Source of the DNA: Butyriboletus loyo
Lineage: Eukaryota; Basidiomycota; Agaricomycetes; Boletales; Boletaceae
Assembly (NCBI GenBank): GCA_038093515.1
Contig: JBBPSI010000242.1
Coordinates: forward strand, 1 to 35,194
Direction: 5' to 3'
Length of the DNA: 35,194 nucleotides
Made by a program: the position numbers and the translations under genes. Of the stretch, positions 32,581 to 35,194 are shown piece after piece. Within the stretch, counting starts at the first letter, position 1, and each line of letters begins with the position of its first letter. Under the pieces are notes generated by a model. That model saw only the letters and a list, made by a program, of their open reading frames with translations, was not told where the DNA came from and made no database searches.

Positions 32581-33520
32581 TTTCGCATCAAAAGTACATA
32601 CTGGAAAAAAAAAACGGTGCCATCACGAATCCAAGCCGTCCACTCACAGATGGTCTGGCTTCGGGTCTCAAGTCTCGACACGCGGTTCCGCCGTTGCTCC
32701 GTCGCCGCCAACCAGATGAGACGCGGAAAGTCCCAGAAATAGACTAGTTCGCCGTTGGTGATGAAAAAGACTTGACCAGCGACTTGCAGAAGTGAAGTCG
32801 AGCGCATTTTCTGAGCATTGGTCGAATCAGTCTCGGACGATGACGATTACGTGCGTGGGTTTGGAGGGGTCGTGAGGTGTGTAGGAACCTAGGACAGAAG
32901 GGACTCAGTCAATGAATGTCAGTGACTGATATTCACAAGCTACCTAGGACAGGGTAGTTGTAAGTATCAGATAACAGAACAATGGGATGGATGCATACCT
33001 CAGTCAATGGATGACAGTGACTGAGGATGCCCATCCGACAGCGCGGTGCAAGAAAGCTGTAGGTCACGTGCAAAGACAAATAAACGACAACGAGGGTGCG
33101 CTTTGTGTAGCGCTGCAATGTAAGTAGCAATAGGACACGAGTAGTGTATCAAGATAAGTGAGTGATATGATAGCGAGACGTACACGAATACGAAGGGTCC
33201 AACAAGGTGCGTTCAAGGCGGCTTCGATGGCGGTGGCATTCGGGGGCGTATGGACCAAGCGGACGTGCCTTGCAGGTGGGGTCGTGGCCGAGGCGGGTGG
33301 AACTCGGAGTGCTTTGTGGACGGAAGTACGCAGCGCCGGGTCGACGAGGGTGGCTTATGGGGTCTGTCGACGCATTGTATGGAGGAGTCGGATCGACGAG
33401 TTTGTCGTCTGCGAGTATTGCGCTTGACTGGAACTGGCGTCGACTGTGAGGCCCGTACTGATCACAGTTATCCTTGAGCGGCAGTGTCCGCCACGAATGA
33501 GGCGAGTTCAACAGGTTTCA
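32553..33520 (-). pseudogene. ERG26-like relic E, split by a solo LTR
   Basis: Minus-strand reading from about 33480 gives AILADDKLVDPTPPYNASTD, then PTCKARPLGPYAPE and PPNATAIEAALNAP (about 33210). The sequence is interrupted by the LTR and resumes with HDPSKPTHVIVIV, then LQVAGQVFFITNGELVYFWD and FPRLIWLA (about 32790-32700). It has the same 5-prime deletion junction as relic C. The NAD-binding domain and Y-x-x-x-K are absent. Confidence 0.75.
32880..33204. mobile_element. Solo LTR (325 bp) with 5-bp target duplication
   Basis: It begins TGTAGGA and ends TCCAACA, near-perfect short inverted termini of the TG...CA type. It is flanked by AGGTG at 32875-32879 and 33205-33209. The uninterrupted site is visible in ERG26 relic B (GCACCTCACG on its plus strand at about 19944), which has one CACCT. 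Inside are two related imperfect palindromes, around 32905-32930 and 32998-33026, of the form CTCAGTCA ... TGACTGAG. No internal retrotransposon genes are present. The superfamily cannot be fixed, though termini and TSD length fit copia. Confidence 0.82.
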
Positions 33521-33722
33521 GCAAAGCTCTCGCGTTCAATAAACTGTTGAACACAATTTCAACAAACTTGCTATTCATGACTGTCACACTACATCCATGT
33601 TACATCGTACACCTCGACAGACTTAGCCCTATCCATACGATTCTGTCTCATACTTGAAGACATTGCTCAGAACCTGTTGCGATCATGATCAGTCTTCTAC
33701 ACATATTTCGTAAAGCATGAGC

Positions 33723-35121
33723 CTACGGCAAGGTGAGGATGCGAACTCTATCGTCCGGATTGCCAATTCTGCCATGCAACTTGACGTCGAGGTATGTAGT
33801 GCTGTAAAGTTCATATTTTCCGCTTGAGCCTCGTGAGGCGGTGAATGTCGCTTTGCCCTTTGCAAGAATAACATTGATATCGACTGAGATGCCCCTCTCG
33901 AGCAAAGAGCCTTCAATCGCAGTGAGGCGAGCTCGACCATAAATGGGTACCCTGGCATACAACACAGCTGAAACTGTAAGTGTGCTGGGATTTACAGAGC
34001 CAACCAACTGCAAAGATGGTTCGCATGAAACATACCAATCAACTTGATGATATATATAACGTACCTCGAGGATACCAAGGAAAGAGATGGTACCCTCCCA
34101 GCCCTTGGAAGAGGCAGCCAAGCTGGTAGCACCTTCTTTGGGTGGGCCATAGTATGTCTCGATGACAACACTATCCTCACTACGGACAAAGTCATCGATG
34201 AATTCAACAAGCACTAAAGAGGGGTCAATATCCCGTGCGCTGTGGTACGGCAGTAGGATAGCACTTACGAGTCTGTTGATCATCAATCTCTCTATCCCTA
34301 GCTGCAATCACAAGCTGTCCACTGGTAGACTGGACCTTTTCTTCCACCAGCTGCAACTCCGAAGGACTGAAAGTCGGGATGTCCTAACGGGGACACGATC
34401 AGATCAAACAGGTTCATTACAGCTAACATAGGACAGTATTCACCTTCAGCTCCGCTGTCGTGAAGCCAGCGGCTTCCGTGAGCTCACTAGAATAACAGTT
34501 TAAGAATGTATCCAATGGGTAGCTGTCATACTTACGTCGGGGCAATATTGACAGTGTCGCCCAGTTCTCCGGCGTAAGGCAAGTTCGCAGTGTATGCCAC
34601 CGATATATTCTGTGATCCGTTGAATCCCTTATTGCCGTACTGGAAAGACACCGTTCCCTTGACAGGGCCTTTCTCGGTCTTTATATCGAATTCGACATTG
34701 TGTCCCCGGGACGTTGAGAGAGGGTAAGAAACAATCTTAACCACAGTGGTCGCGCCTGGCTTCCCGGGAACCACGACCTTGAACTGAACGCCAGTGAGCG
34801 TGCTTGATAGTTTGTGGTAGGTGGCTTGGATCTATGGCATCGGTATGATCTCAGTACATATGCAATTATTGCAGAAGAGAACAGTAGCGTCACCTCGAAT
34901 ACATTGAAGCCAGAGTGAAATGTAAATATAAACCCAAAAAGATCGGTTTTAGTGGCAATCAGAAGGCATTTCTGATTGTCTGCAGTCAATCCGCCGGTGC
35001 GTGGCCATGCGTACGTATCAATGAATGTCGCTGCGGCTACAGAATAGTTGACTCGTTAGCAGGCGACCCTTGGTCATAGTCGTCCAAGGTTCTCACCTTT
35101 CCCGACTGCGATGTCGGCCAT
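33723..35121 (-). CDS. Family G protein, copy 5 (unknown function, 351 aa, seven exons)
   Basis: Exons: 35121-35097, 35036-34894, 34831-34536, 34486-34444, 34383-34269, 34213-34065 and 34007-33723 (TAG). The total is 1056 bases in frame with no stop. It starts MADIAVGK. Exon 3 resembles copy 3 (KTEKGPVKGTVSFQYGNKG), while exon 7 resembles copies 1, 2 and 4 (GRIGNPDDRVRILTLP). Exon 6 has the longest loop (GPPKEGATSLAASSKGW), and exon 2 is longest with a distinct N-terminal segment (WPRTGGLTADNQ). The TATA box lies beyond the window end. Unknown family, no targeting signal seen. Confidence 0.84.
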
Positions 35122-35194
35122 TGCTGCTAATCTTGATTACTCGGAGAGGAGGAACTTGGGAGGGTGCGATGCACACCTTGCTAGTCGGTGCCAT

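Larger units (their letters stand above)
31351..35194. repeat. Inverted arrangement 2, right arm (gene X, ERG26 relic, G5)
   Basis: This is the reverse-related partner of 24493-27707, running off the window end. It differs by an extra segment at about 31612-31985 inside gene X and a solo LTR at 32880-33204 inside the ERG26 relic. Confidence 0.7.

Overview
The window looks like an accessory, repeat-rich stretch of a mushroom-forming fungus (Agaricomycetes, Basidiomycota). The reasons are short 50-65 bp GT-AG introns, tiny first exons, a Ty1/copia retrotransposon, the C-terminus of a KDZ/Plavaka-type transposase, and relics of a basidiomycete quinone (atromentin-type) synthetase. No bacterial-style operon, rRNA, tRNA or CRISPR was seen.

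The main content is a five-copy gene family, called family G here, of unknown function. Every copy has the same seven-exon structure with matching splice phases: G1 (2177-3539, minus), G2 (8627-9989, plus), G3 (17094-18425, plus), G4 (24577-25935, plus) and G5 (33723-35121, minus). They encode 326-351 residue proteins with no signal peptide or membrane segment that I can see. All five read through without stops, while almost everything around them is broken.

The surroundings are built from one duplicated composite unit, present in variously complete and rearranged forms: PD-(D/E)XK nuclease-like gene, quinone synthetase relic (adenylation end plus thioesterase), noncoding blocks (R, M8, M5, M7), family G gene, 3-prime flank, sterol dehydrogenase (ERG26-like) relic, and the convergent 3-prime end of an unidentified gene X. 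G3 and G4 lie in direct orientation about 7.5 kb apart. G1 and G2 sit in the arms (1771-3993 and 8173-10393) of a practically identical 2.2 kb inverted repeat with a 4.2 kb spacer. G4 and G5 sit in a second, older and diverged inverted arrangement (24493-27707 and 31351-35194).

Region by region: 1-1770 is the integrase part of a copia pol ORF cut by the left repeat arm. 3994-8172 is the spacer, with the nuclease-like gene, a quinone synthetase relic and a KDZ relic. 10394-13150 holds an ERG26 relic and an FHA-domain, tail-anchored protein gene with two apparent frameshifts. 13399-16690 is a second nuclease/quinone synthetase/R/M8/M5/M7 run before G3. 19110-22801 has ERG26, gene X, leucine-rich-repeat and GH47 mannosidase relics. 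23185-27707 is a third unit carrying G4. 27708-31350 is a poorly interpretable spacer. 31351-35194 is the inverted unit with G5, containing a 325-bp solo LTR with a perfect 5-bp target duplication. No pathway can be read from the neighbours. The picture is repeated segmental duplication in which only family G seems to have stayed functional.
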